A model generated the notes under the pieces. It had not been told where the DNA came from, searched no databases, and saw nothing but the letters and a program-made list of their open reading frames with translations. From Diphasiastrum complanatum (Eukaryota > Streptophyta > Lycopodiopsida > Lycopodiales > Lycopodiaceae), in the NCBI GenBank assembly GCA_029204225.1, contig CM055113.1:32379571-32443570 (forward strand): a stretch of 64,000 nucleotides of DNA, in the 5' to 3' direction. Each line of letters opens with the position of its first letter. Position 1 is the stretch's first letter. Position numbers and translations under genes: made by a program. Below, piece after piece: positions 34,395 to 47,965 of the stretch.

Positions 34395-35209
34395 TTCACA
34401 TTCACATTCACATTCGAGAATGATTATCTTCGCATGTGGGATTATGCGGCCAGAGATATATCTAATTTGTATTTTGAATTTCTAGATTTTGTGGGCCCAT
34501 TCTTAATCTTGCAGGTCGATGTTATTGTTTTCAAATCAATTGAATGTGATTACAAACTCAAGTGACCATATTCAGACCAAATGATAACGATTTATAATTA
34601 GCATTGTGAAATGGTAAAAGTACCATACCATGTTACAAATGAAAAGATAAATTAAAAAAACAGAAGATAGCATGTATTGGCATTTTTGTATTTAATGCAA
34701 CGTTCCAATTTCAAAAAATATGTAATAGTGGATCTCAATTGTGTGCACATAGTATTTCTAGTACAATAAACTCTATTGAAAGAAGAGATCAAATTATTAG
34801 TGTGGATTTTAGCTTTGGTTCGTCATCAATGCTCATTTTAAAAGCCAATACTTGAAAAACTCAAATTGCCATTTGGTAGATGAATATATTGCAGATGCTC
34901 TAGTCCAAACATTTTAAAAAACAAAAAAATACAGATCTTTGCTTGCCAAGGATGGTTTTCCCTCATCGAACCCTATTTTTTCAAAATTTGAGCACACACA
35001 CTTTGGATTGCAAAATGTGTCTTGATTACCAATGATGAATCTATCTCAATTTTGAAAATTGTACAGGCTCTCATCTTCTCTGTCATGCACATTCAAGAAT
35101 GATGCTTTTTGCATTTGTGATTTTGCGGCCATGGAAAAGTCTAGAGATAATGTGGGACCATTTTTTATCTTGCATATCGATGCTATTGAATTCAAATAGC
35201 CCAATGTGA

Positions 35210-35211
<2 letters not shown>

Positions 35212-35297
<86 letters not shown>
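35212..35297. repeat. (CT)n microsatellite
   Basis: About 43 CT units, the longest version of this tract. Confidence 0.95.
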
Positions 35298-35302
<5 letters not shown>

Positions 35303-35559
35303 TTCACCATTTGGAATATGACTAGAGAGTGTGTGGCAGAGTGGGGGAGCATTTTAAGCTCTGCCAGTTACTTAATAAAGTTTAAAGTTTATTCTGGTTA
35401 GTGTGGCATCTAATTTTTTCCAAAAGTATATCTTCCTGAATAAAGTTTATGGCTTCTTCGTGAATCGTGTAGCATCTAATTTTTTCATTAAAGTTTATCC
35501 ATCATGCAACATCTTTCTCAAAAGTTTATTCTTCTTCACGTAGGAGCTACTTTCTTGCA

Positions 35560-35567
35560 GTTTATAG
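35560..35567 (+). promoter_or_regulatory. TATA-like box of copy E
   Basis: GTTTATAG about 150 bp before the former start codon, with the CTCACTCACTC leader downstream. Confidence 0.4.
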
Positions 35568-35735
35568 CCTGATCTCACTCACTCATTCACTCACTCGTCT
35601 TATCTCAGGAGTGACAACTCTCTCACTCACTTATTCAGTACTCGCTGGTCTCTAAGGAGTCGTCGGTACTGCTACTACTCTCGCTTGAAGCTCATCCCTC
35701 AAACCCATTCAACTTTAATTTCAAGCTTGGCGCAA

Positions 35736-36086
35736 GACCAAGTAAGCAAAAGGTACCTTTATCAGGGTCATGTCCATGGAGAGGCGGTGAGCGGCATCAA
35801 GCTCCTGGCTCTCAAAATACATGACGAGAGCAAAACTTTTGCAGGCTCTGCCATAGTTGACACTAGTTCTGCTGGACTGGAGACGATTACCGGCACATTG
35901 TACACCGACAACCTGCATGAGCTACACAATAACACGGTTAGCTTCAAGTTCAAGACGGAATACGATAAATTCGTTGTTAGCTTCTACGATAAGCATGAAA
36001 AGTGCCTGGGTGTTGTCGAAGCTAACCCTATCAAGAGCGTCACTGTGCCTGGTCAGGGGACTGGATGTTGGGTCTACGATTCATAG
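35736..36086 (+). pseudogene. Small predicted beta-rich protein, copy E, start and stop codons altered
   Basis: Frame corresponds to the 116-residue protein but the start ATG has become TTG (AGCTTGGCGCAAG at 35,724-35,736, first codon about 35,728), and the stop TAG has become TAC, adding YDS before TAG at 36,084. The body is intact and nearly identical to copy A (D33, C93, A99). There is no in-frame ATG before the body, so it is unlikely to be translated as the others are unless an upstream or non-ATG start is used. It is the only copy on the plus strand. Confidence 0.65.
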
Positions 36087-37091
36087 TTATCTGCATCTTA
36101 TTCTATGAAATCGGCATATGCTTCCTCATGTCATTTGTGCTATAAATGACGAAGAACCTTGTTATAATAGTGTAGTGAATGCCGTTGTTACGACTAGTGT
36201 GATGCTGTTGTGATCACTTTGTATACTTAATTGTAATGATGTTGCTGCTATATGATAATATGAAAAACATTATGGTTTTGTATTACGTGATTGTGATCGT
36301 GTTATCTGGCGTCGTCTGATCCGTAGATACCTGCCTTTCTTTTGGTTCAGTGTGTAACAATATTGGACATTATGGCATTATGCTCAATGGTTGTTGTTTG
36401 CCTTCATGCTCCCTTGTCGAGGACTGCTTCATCCAGCGCATGTTGAGATCTCTCCTGATTTCTTTTATGGACAAAGCGCACACAACTTGATCTGCATATC
36501 GCACCATCCGCACAAGTAAAAAATAGTGATGCAGAAATGAAACACACGCTGAACTGCATAACTCTTTCTCTGTGTCTTTCACTTCTGATAGACGCAATCT
36601 TGTACAGATCCTCCATAGGTACATGCAGGCTTGATTCTAACGCATTAAAAATACGTACATAACTTACACTAAGTTACCCGTGGTTTAACATACATAATCT
36701 ACTCACCTAAACTTTTCTCTGTCAATTTGGCTCGTAACTGCTGCGTGTAGTACTCAGTGACCACTCACCTGTCCAGTGTCATTACTTCCCACACTGAAGC
36801 TTTAATTTGTCTGCTTGTTGTATCAGACTAGCGCTCACAAACAGATTCAATCTATGCAGACAAGACAGTCTGTTGGTAGTCATCAAACATAAAGAAAACA
36901 GCCAAAGGATACAGACACGATATACAAGCTCTCTCAATCTCCCTCTGATCATTCCAAGAAGCACAGGAGATAGAGCTCCAAAGTCTGAGTTATTCCAACG
37001 TGTTGTCTTATACAACAAGATACTGCTTAAGAGAAAAAATTCAAGAAAGCTTAATATTGCTAATCCTATTTATCCACTACGCCACTTTACG

Positions 37092-38060
37092 GAAACCTAA
37101 AAAGGGTAAGAAGAAGAAGGCCGGAAGTATTCAAAGATCAGCCCTCCTGTTGTTTGGATTGATGAACTTAATCAAAGCTTTGAAGCTTTGAAGATGTTGG
37201 TGTCTACAGCCGCTATCTTACACATAGTGGACCCTAGCGGATCTTTCTTAGTGAAAACAGATGCTAGTGACTATGCGATAGGTGCAGTTCTTTACCAGGA
37301 TGGTAGACCTGTGGCTTTCGAGAGCAAGAAGTTGGACCTAACTCAAAGTAGATATTCTACTTATGAGAAGAAACTTTTTGCTGTTATCCATGCGTTAAAG
37401 ATCTGGAGACATTATTTGTATGGATCCAAATTCATGGTAATGAAAGATCATGAATCTGTTAAGTATATCCGTGATGCCTTGGACCTTAAAGTTCATAAGG
37501 CCCGCTGGTCAGAACTCATTCCAGAGTTCAAATTCAACATTAAGTACCGTCGAGGTACGTCAAATTGTGTTGCTGATGCTTTGAGCCGGATTGGAGAAGT
37601 TAATCTAAAAAGCAGCTGGTCTGTTGCATCCATTGGAAATTCCCAGCAAGAAATGGAAAAGTATTTCCATGGATTTTGTGGTCGAACTTCCCAAGTCAGG
37701 GAAGGGTCACGATGCTATTTGGGTAGTAGTTGACAGACTAACCAAAATGGCACAATTTATTCCAACAAAAACTACTGTCAAAGCTTCTGACCTTGCTCAA
37801 CTTTTCGTTGAAAAGTTGTTCAGGTTGTATGGTTTGCCGAACAATATTGTTAGTGATCGTGATTCCAAGATCACTGGCAAATTTTGGTAGGCGGTCTTTG
37901 AAAGACTGGAAACTACTTTAAGTCTATCGTCTACGGATCACCCAGAAACCGATGGCCAGACTGAACATGGCTCCCAATGGTTGAGTTCACATAAAATATT
38001 ATGAAGCATTCTGCCATTGATTTTAGTCCTTTTATGCTCTTGTACGGTTTTCGGTCTCGT
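37092..38060 (+). mobile_element. Third Ty3/Gypsy fragment: RNase H joined to integrase core
   Basis: RNase H is well preserved: LVKTDASDYAIGAVLYQDGR, RYSTYEKKLFAVIHALK, MKDHESVKYI and NCVADALSR. At about 37,610 the frame shifts straight into the integrase core ([56 protein letters not shown]), so the zinc-binding domain is deleted. A stop follows GKFW, and a shifted frame gives the C-terminal FMLLYGFRSRSPISV. RT and gag of this element are missing. Confidence 0.85.
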
Positions 38061-38500
38061 TCCCCTATCTCCGTTGGACCTAACTGCAAGGGAAAAGGAC
38101 ATGTAACTGCAGAATGTCCTCAGTCACAACAACCGAGGTCTAAACCACGGTTTGTAAATTCACCTAGGGAAGATGAGCCTCGGCCATCTAAGTCTAGTCC
38201 TGATATGGTAGTCTAGAGAATAGAAGTAGAATCAGAGATACTAGAAGATCAAGACCAGGATTGGCCCGATTTGGAATCAGATGTAAATAAAGTTACGACT
38301 AGAAGTAGGAAAGATAATTTACCTCTTCGAGATAAGAAGAAAATTATGAAGGTAAAAAATGCAAATTTTGCGAAAAGCGCAAAAAATGCAACAAACAAGA
38401 TGCAAATTGCAGAAAAGCCCTTAGAAACTACTCTTAATAAGGATCTAGACTTTGATCGGTTGGATGAAAATTATTATCAAGTAGATATTAGTTCATAGGC
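38061..38500 (+). pseudogene. gag zinc knuckle and linker of yet another element, fused to integrase
   Basis: Directly after RSPISVGP the frame continues NCKGKGHVTAECPQ, half of a CCHC knuckle, then a charged linker (EDEPRPSKSSPD, and 38,271-38,498). The join places gag downstream of integrase, the reverse of normal order, so two elements have been spliced together. The linker carries a stop near 38,215. Confidence 0.65.
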
Positions 38501-39154
38501 TAAGAAAGTTAAGAAGGTGACATTTGCAAATCCAATCATAAACATTGAATTGCCTAGAGATCCATCATCGCTTAAAATCGCTCTTATGATATGGCAGAAG
38601 GTTTTGCTTCTAGAATTCCAAATATAACATTTAAACAATAATCAGAAGATAACTAGTATTATAAAAAGGAGATTAAGTTTTACAAAAGAAGAAAAGAAAG
38701 AAAGCTAAGTTGCCACCAGTGGATGTAGGACTAGTGAATTATGGATTCTTCTCCTGATGAAGAAGAATATGATGAGTAATGAGGAGACTCTTCTTCATTC
38801 GAGGAATCAGATTCTATTCAGACTCAGTGGATGATTTTGATTCTTATGTTCATCATATCACTAATGACTGCTAGCCTAACAACTTACAGAAATCATTAAA
38901 ATCCCCTTGGAACAGGAGCTTTATCCTTTATTGATCAATTTAAACTTTATTGTCAAGGAAAAATGAGGAACTAAGGAATTTCTATTTGTTCGTACATAAA
39001 GAATGTATGACATTACCACATTTGCCTATTATCATATAAAAGCCAAAAAAAATTCTTCCAAGTCAATCTCTTCATGTCCACTTTTAAACTTTTTCTTTTG
39101 TCGTAGTTGTATCTTTCATGGCTCCAATAATGCTAGATGTCAATAATCCTCAAG
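38501..39154. other. Decayed element sequence or non-coding
   Basis: Continues the lysine/acid-rich character for about 250 bp with stops, then becomes featureless. Confidence 0.4.
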
Positions 39155-39315
39155 TTTACATTCAATTGATTTGAAAACAATAACATCGACCTGCAAGATT
39201 AAGAATGGGCCCACAAAATCTCTAGAAATTCAAAATACAAATTAGATATATCTCTGGCCGCATAATCCCACATGCGAAGATAATCATTCTCGAATGTAAA
39301 TGTGTTGACAGATAC
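39155..39315. repeat. Isolated piece of the 690-bp satellite
   Basis: Matches 8,515-8,660 and is the reverse complement of 34,395-34,550, with sharp ends. Confidence 0.8.
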
Positions 39316-40283
39316 CCAACTTGAGAACTAGCAACTAGAGAGCAAAAGAACTCTACAACAACTTGGGAGAATGAGGGAAAGGAAGAGAACATACCTCCTT
39401 TAGCCCCTCCCCAAAGCTCCTCTCCACCCTCATGCAAAAAGGATAGGTGGGACCCAAAAAAGGTCCCATTTGTCCCTTCTAGATCTTTCTAGTCATTTGG
39501 GGCCAACCACAGGTGCCACATGGCTCATGGACCCCAAAGACCTATGAAATTCAATTCTGACCCTTTCTCCCCTCTCCAACTCCAATGTACCACAGTTCTC
39601 TCAACTCCTTTGGAGATCTGCAGGTATAGAGAGGAAGAAAGAAGAAAGTACGGCCTGAGAAGGACATGCCTCCAAGATTTACCTCAGAATAGATATTTCT
39701 AAGATTAACAATCTTAGTGTTAAAAGTTTTAACTTCTAAACATTGAGATTTGAAACTTGAATTTTATTTTATTTTTTAAGACTAAGCTGGCTTTGCAAGG
39801 AGAGAAGTGATAGGCTTGTTGGGAGGTGTGCCACTCCCCTCCCCTGTCAATTCACCAACAGATTGTACTTTTGAGAGGAGGGGAGGTATTATTACACTCC
39901 CCCCCACCCACACCCCAGTGATCGGGAAACCTCTTTGGAGTTATACTAAATTTTCCTATACACATGTTCATGTATCGGTTTTTTAAAATTAACATCAGTG
40001 GATGAAACATAGCCTCGTGAATCCTACAATAATTAAAAAATTGTCTAAAAAATCCTATTAAAACAAATTGTCTAAGGTTTAAAACTGTGAAAAATTTTAG
40101 CTTGCCGTCTAATTTCCTACACTAATTTGTAGTTGTCCTCCACCCAAAAATAAGACAAACAATAGAACCTTAGCATTAAATTTACAACTTACACTAGCAT
40201 GATCGATTCAACTACAATTATGTTATTGTAACCATGGCAACAAAATTTTGATGCAAAAGAAAAAGTTAAACAATGCCTTGAAA

Positions 40284-42111
40284 GGATCAAAATGAGATAT
40301 AACAACATCAAATTGCACAGTAGCGGTACATTAGAGGTCTCCAACAAAGACATCCAAACTTTAATCGTCCATCATTTTCATTATCTCAAGAGATGGTGCC
40401 ATGCCAATGATGAAATACATTCAAAAAAGGCGACATCTGTAAATTCATAACAAGGTGAGGCTTGCAGTCATGCCAGAATCCTTCAATAGCTCATAAGAAA
40501 AGTATATCATAAACTAAAGCCCTACTTAATGGAGTTCTCGAAGATAGTATAATCAACTAAAGCTGGTATTAAAAAACACCATTTTAACTTATAAGCTAGA
40601 CTCCAAAACCAGAAAGGATTTTTCCTTGTCTCTTTAAACCATAGACAACACCCATAGCAGGTAAGAGTCTTCCAGCCAGCATGCTCCGTGCACAACATTC
40701 CACCATTGATAACATTCTAGAAGAGGATCTTCAGCATGCCTCTTGTTTCCTTATAAATGAGGTCATTGATATGCTTCACAAATGTACCCATACTATATGG
40801 TGCAATTGCAATCTTAACTTCCTAGCTGATTTTGTGACATGCCTCAAAAACCTATCAAAATTATGAATGGACAATAGGTCAAAACATCTTCAAAATTATC
40901 TTTAGAAATATTTGCTATTATAACACATGCAATAAAACCTATAAAACTAGAAACGTCAACCATTACAATCATGCAAACATTTCTTTAAGAATATCAACAA
41001 AGCTTTGCAAAAGACTTATGCGAACACAAAAAATTGCAATTAAAAGCTAATTGTATTCAAGATTCAAAGTGCTTTCAACAAATATTTCATGCAAGAAGCA
41101 TTTAATTTGATTCATTTTTGTTCATTCATTGATGAACTATATTTTCATGTGAAGGATCGACACAGTCAACAAACTGGGTCTTACCAAAACCAAAGATGTG
41201 CAATTTATTAAGGATATCGAAACCTTACTTCCTACATACATATGAGAACACCAATTATGGATCAACATGTGGAAAACAATTACGCATGAATACGTGAACA
41301 CATGCTTAAGGACAAAAACAAAAGCCACCAATAGACATAACACTTTTTGTAAGATTGCCGCACTTAAATTTCTAAAGCTTATAGAAAAATCTCACAAAAG
41401 CCTAAAAACTTACCAAAAAAGTACATTGTCGGCTGAAATGGTGCTTTGAATCATTGTATGAACATGCAAAATTCTATATGTATTGGACAGATTTTTGTCA
41501 CATCAACTCTACATCGACTTAATACATTCTCGTCACATAAAAGGCACATTAGTTTATACCCACATTTCATAATCTCTAAAACATCTGCTCAATACGAGGA
41601 GTCAACAAACGTCTACAAGAGATAGTGCTTGAAATCATCATGGAAACATACAAAATTATGCATTGACATGAGAATACATGTTGTCAAGCTACTAACGATA
41701 GCTACTCAAGTCCAAACATTATAAAAAACAAAAAAGCGCAAATATTTGAGATGGTTTCACCTCATCAACCTATTTTGAAAATTTGAGCACATGCGCTTGG
41801 ATTGTAGAATGTGAGCACATCATAATGAGTGTTGGTTACAAATTTTGAAATTTTTATAGACTCTCATCTTGCACCACACTATGTGTCAATACATTCACAT
41901 TCGAGAACGATTATCTTTGGATGCGGGATTTTGCGGGCAGAGATATATTTGATCTGTATTTTGAATGTCTAGAGATTTTGTGGGCCCACTCTTAATCTTG
42001 CAAGTAGATGTTATTGTTCTCAAATCAATTGAATGTGATTACAAACTCAAGTGACCATATTCAGACCAAATGATAACAATTTTTTATTAGCATTGTGAAA
42101 TGGTAAAAGTA
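40284..42111. repeat. Right arm of the 1.8-kb inverted repeat
   Basis: Reverse complement of 32,571-34,394. Includes the third copy of the 61-codon ORF (40,681-40,866). Ends inside the satellite at GGTAAAAGTA, where retrotransposon sequence begins. Confidence 0.9.
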
Positions 42112-42880
42112 GGGAGTCATCCTATAAAATGTTATTGGGAAGACCTTGGCTATACCAAGCTGATGTAATAACCCATTGGAAGAAGAAGGACACCATAAGG
42201 GAAGAGTCATAAAAGGATCATTGTATCCTAGGAAAAAGATAAATATGAAGGCGAAACCCCGACATCATCCTCAAGTTACACTTTGGAGGACAAAGAAGTC
42301 CATTCCACGAGGACTGAGGAAGGGGATGACCAGAGGAAAGTATCAACACCTGCATATAGTATTAGAGTTGAGTACATAGATAGAGGGGACTGTGGACTTC
42401 CCAAAATTAGTGCAACTATAGGCGGTTTTGTTATACAAAATATATTAATAGATTCAGGATCAAGTAGAAACTTGATGACTGAAAAAATGGCTAAAGAGTT
42501 AGGATTAGAAGATCAAATTTAGCCCACTGTTCATCCTAAATACATTTAGCTGATGCATCTCGCTGCACTCAGGTGGGAGAGTTGAGGAGTATCAATGTAA
42601 ACATAGAGACAAAGACTTTCATTATGAGTTTCTTTGTCATTAACCCAGCATATATGCCAGCGTAATCGATACGGTTTGGTAGGCCATGGTTATACCAGGC
42701 TAATGCTATCATAAACTAGCCTTACCAAGCAAATATTTTTTCCAGGGATTCTGATGGTGAGCCCATTAGGAGGTCATCTTATAAGGGGGGATGAGGAAGT
42801 AGGGCTGCCTATAGATTCCCAAGTAAATTTTATAGAGTGCTATGAGATAGGTGAAGAGGATGAAAGAGAACCTCTAAATT

Positions 42881-42882
<2 letters not shown>
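42112..42882 (+). pseudogene. Ty3/Gypsy retropepsin fragment
   Basis: Two copies of the motif found after Gypsy protease, LLGRPWLYQADVITHW (42,130-42,180) and FGRPWLYQANAI (42,676-42,710), flank a protease-like stretch: CGLPKISATIGGFVIQ, then NILIDSGSSRNLMT with the catalytic DSGSS (42,440-42,480). The frame has stops at several places. It is not connected to any RT here. Confidence 0.7.
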
Positions 42883-43859
<977 letters not shown>

Positions 43860-43860
<1 letters not shown>

Positions 43861-46274
43861 TTTTGCAGCATGAGTTGATTGCATTTGAAGAGTCCAATGA
43901 ATCTAGGTCATTGCTTCCCTCAATGGAAATACACATTAAGGCATCCGCGGAATCAATCTTATTGCTTTTTCTATCTTTGATTAGATTGAGTCTAGCCTCT
44001 TTCACAAGCAGCCGAATTGGTACACTGCACAAGTGCGATGCAGATAAATGTGTACAATCCTTTATATTTCTCATGCAACTGCTGATTGGAGCCAATGATG
44101 ACTGATGTATCACGAAAAGATCGGCCGCTCCATTCAGTTGTGGCTTGAATTTTGAATGCTTCACCTCGTCAATTTTGAAGCCTCACCTCTTCAATATTGA
44201 TGAGTGGAGGAATCACATTTCCAACCGCATCAACTTTTGAAATCCCATAAAAATCACCAAGGGAATTGATCTCTTGATAACCACAATCTTTCATTTCTCT
44301 CATGCATCTTGGTATGTTGGTAGGAGATAGTGCCTTGAAGGAACTCAAATGGCCTTTATCTTGGAACTGATCTAACAAACTCTCAACTATAGCACAAGAA
44401 AAGGACTTTTGGAACTCAATTGCCTCTTCTAAGTCGTCACCCACAGCAGACCTATTGATTTCTATATCATAATACATATTCCCTTGCAAAATTTTGTAAC
44501 CTTCGGATATAACCATTTTCAGGTCTATAGTCTGGTAAGATTGCATATCCTTTACTATCATATGTTCTAGTGTTCAGATTTGTTGGAGGGTCTTCAATAA
44601 ACTCGTCCTCAATCAAAGCAATTTCATTAGAAACAATTCCGAAGATTGCTCCAACTTCCACATAGTCGCGTTGAGATATCAAACTCAAAATTGACAGCTT
44701 TTTAAGTATGTCCACTAGAAAATGTAGAACGTATATACATTTGAGGTCGCATAACCTTTTTAGAAGCTTTTTGGTTGCAGCAGCCTGAACTGTCTTCTTC
44801 GACTTACTTGTAGATGCCAAGGCTGCTTCCAAATCGTCTTCAACAACATCTTGGGCATCCTCATCGACGAAAACAATATCTTTTTGCGAATTTGATTTTT
44901 TCCTTGACATTTTCTTAAATTCACTTTTTACAGCACGAATCACAGGTTGCAGAACATCACATATGCGTTTTATCGCATTGTGACGACTCAACCATCTTGT
45001 GGCATTAATCCTATTCAACTTCAATATATCACTTGCCATTTCTTCTTGTAACGACCGCAAAAGAGATTGCCTCTTGCAACTATTGGCAAAGAAAGAAACT
45101 GCATTAACTACTGAATCAATAAACTTGGAATACGACAATTTGGAGGCTGAACTTGAACACGCTAAATTGCACCCATGGGCGATGCAATGTATACCTGATA
45201 GAAAAGGGCCTGATTTCTTTAGTCTCGTCACAACTCCCGTGTTTGACCCTATCATGACACTTGCTCCATCAGATCCAAACCCTACAAACTTCCTAATATT
45301 TAGGTTTGAGTCACGAAAAATAGCCATGATTGCATCGTAAATTGATTCGGCATTCTCATTTTCTAAAGAAATAAGACAGAAATAAGAAGTTATAGGATTG
45401 AAGTTTTCAATGTAAGACAAATACATAATCAAGGACTTCTTGTCGGATATGTCCATGGACTCAACCACCATTAATCCAAAGAAAGGACTTTGCTTTACTT
45501 TTTCCACAATACTTTCTCGTAATGATTCAGCAATGTATTTTATAAATTCAGCACAGGCCTTATCATGTTGATAGAGACTTTTTGTCATTGTTTTCAATCC
45601 AAGGGATCATAACAAACATAGTTTAGATTGGAACTTGGTGTAGGGAAGATCCTCTTTTGCAATAAAATATGCCACCTTAAACAAGGCCCACAACGCCTCT
45701 TCTTTTCTGCCACGAATAGTAGTATTCACTTCTTGTATTGTTGTTTTCTCTGCTTCAATCTGATCTCTATATATATCTCTATGGACTTTGGACCTAACAT
45801 GATCCAACCATGCACTAGCACGAATGTTAGTGCTCCCCAAAGTTCCAAATACATTTTTGAAATGGTTTGGTTGTTGCTTGCATACTTTACAGTACACCCT
45901 TCCTAATTCTTTGTTGAACTCAAGCCACGGGTAATCGATGATCCATCGATCTTGCCACATGCTACAAGCTTTTGCAATTCTAAGAGCTTCTAGATTCTTT
46001 TGGAGGTTGGCTGATTGAATCTTTTCTTGTTCTGCATCAACTTTTTCCTCCTCGTTGCACCCATCACAAACATATTTCTCGTTGTGCTTTTTTTGTTAGC
46101 TCCAAACATTACAAGAATGCTAGATTGTTTTCTCTTAGTGTATTTAATTACACATTTTTCACTTGTTTCACTGACATCTTTGGAAGTTTCCATTGAAGCT
46201 TGTGAGTACAATCCAATGAGTTTTCTAATTTGTGAAATATTCACACCTCCAACAATAACTGACTCTAGAGACAA
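43860..46274 (-). pseudogene. hAT-family transposase-like gene, copy 2, nearly full length but broken
   Basis: N-terminus (46,274) to C-terminus (43,860) in order: basic N-terminus; frameshift by one missing base in the T run near 46,090; TTF/BED finger (YCKVCKQQPNHF ... SAWLDHVRSKVHRD); a CGA-to-TGA stop at 45,607-45,609; FFGLMVVESMDISDKK, where the first catalytic aspartate of copy 1 (VDEST) is valine; FVGFGSDGASVMIGSNTGVV; HCIAHGCNLAC; RINATRWLSRHNA; an acidic insertion; and, after a further frame change near 44,165-44,560, the dimerisation tail (RKSNKIDSADALMCISIEG, SNDLDSLDSSNAINS). It belongs to the TTF-finger/DUF4371/hAT-C group. Several independent lesions make it inactive. Confidence 0.85.
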
Positions 46275-47190
46275 TATTGAAGCAACAAGAAGCTTCAGGC
46301 CTACAATAGTAAAAAATCTATTTTTCGTAAGAGTGCAGCAGTCCCATATATTTCAGTGACAAGCTAGCTGATATAAAAACTATGATTCATTAATGCATAC
46401 AGCCAAAATTTGCTTGCAACTCCTACAACTATGCTAGTAGTGCATCCAAACTATCACAATAATGAAAGTCACATGTTTAAATAAAAGACCAATACTTAAA
46501 AGTCCAATTTTTTTTTTTGAAAATGAAGCAAGCTGAAAAATTGAAATTGAAGTAATTTGACACCAGCTTTATAAGCCCACAATGCAATGTACATGTGGCT
46601 TTTGCACTCAAGATTGGCATTTATCACCTAAGCTCAAGGAATTACTCATTATCACTCATGATGTACCTTGATTGAGGATAAAATCAGTAAGTTATGTCTA
46701 TACGAGATAGTACTAGAGAGCAGGCGTACCTGCTACAAGCTTACAATTCAAAAACCTAGTCTGTCCTTCGAGATTTACTATTGATGATTGTAGCATTTAG
46801 ATTGCAAAAGCAAAAAACTCTTTTAAAATTAAAATGTGAAAAATGAATTTATTCAAATTTAATCAACTGTGAAAATTTAACAAACATGATTCATGGAAGA
46901 AGAATCACATGTTGGCTTTAGTATGAAAGATGGATTAATTGCATGGACGAAAAAAGAGAGTAAAGAACTTGCGGAGTGGAAGTAAGATTTCAGAACTTAG
47001 TTGTAAGTGGGTTTCATTTGTTCAGAATCGATAAGCCCTTATGGCCAGGCTCTACTATCTAGTCCCTTGCAAATCTTTAATTTTGGTGACTTAGGAATCA
47101 TTCTACATAGGCTAGCTGCACACATAAAGGAAGTGGTTCCAAAGAAGGCACTAGTAACATTGTTACCAGTCAATTTTATTTAAATGATTC
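46275..47190. other. Non-coding stretch, copy 2 of 20,772-21,660
   Basis: Conserved with small insertions, for example near 46,740-46,760 and 46,850-46,880. No gene. Confidence 0.45.
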
Positions 47191-47197
47191 ATTGCAG

Positions 47198-47480
47198 ATC
47201 CGGAGGGGGTAAAGCACATGATCATGCTATTGAGAAGTTGGTAGCGAGGAGTTTCCCACTTCAGCAGATGATGACAAAAAGAAAAAGAGGAAGACTTCAT
47301 TCTATAGAGAATTTATAATGAAGATAGAATTTGCAGCCATAGTCAATATGAAGGCTATAGATACTCTAATAAACCCTCAGCCTACTCCTATTGCTTAGGA
47401 TGCACTATGTGTGCTAGATATTGTACTACATGAATATGCGGCCCAAACTTTGCAACATCTAGTGGTCTCTTTCTAGATAA
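47198..47480 (+). pseudogene. Argonaute N-domain exon remnant, copy 2
   Basis: Same splice acceptor region (TTCATTGCAG) and KMKIEF-type block as copy 1. A deletion within GAGGAAG and another in the acidic stretch shift the frame. The YREF/MKIEFAA part and DALCVLDIVL are still readable. Confidence 0.65.
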
Positions 47481-47784
47481 GGGAGATCTCAAAAAACTCA
47501 TAGAGTCTCTTTTAAGCTAAAAGCTCAAATTCATGCTAGTTAACAGTAGCTTATCTGAATGAGATTGACAAAACTAGTGTAAATATGTGAATAAATCTCA
47601 CTTTTCATAATCACAGATAAGCCTGGCCCCAAAGGTTATCTAGTTTTGTTCCTTCCTATCTCTGAGCTGGCATGAAGCTCTCACGATTATGTATGTTGTT
47701 GTACATGTGATTGTCTTTGCTATTTCCAAGGTTCATAGTATTCTAGACCTTCGAGTGCTATTGTAGTATTGCACTAACAAGGTG

Positions 47785-47965
47785 TTGCTTCCTGTCAGGG
47801 ATTATCTGTTGATAAGGGAGAGCTACTTTCACCCTAGTTTTGGTGTTGAAGGTGACCTTCGAGAAGGTGTCTCGACGTGGAAGGGTCTTCAGCTGCCTTT
47901 TGGAGTGATTACTGATTTGTTGAGATTGACCAATTTACTTATTGATTATGAATGAATGTGGTCTG
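47785..47965 (+). pseudogene. Argonaute linker-1 exon remnant, copy 2
   Basis: Reads RESYFHPSFGVEGDLREGVS, TWKGLQLPFGVITDLLRLTN, closely matching copy 1 and slightly closer to the AGO consensus at FHPS. A stop follows in YE-stop. Confidence 0.65.

Larger units (their letters stand above)
34395..37091 (-). repeat. Inverted copy (E) of block 6,057-8,650
   Basis: The reverse complement matches copy A from the middle of the satellite (8,650) through the small-protein gene to the sequence at 6,057, where identity stops abruptly (CCACTTT). It carries the CT microsatellite at 35,212-35,297. Confidence 0.9.

Noticed and set aside
35046..35303. ORF rich in RERERE (also at 42,754, 43,100, 43,146)
   Set aside because: Dinucleotide repeat in another frame; no conservation outside the repeat.
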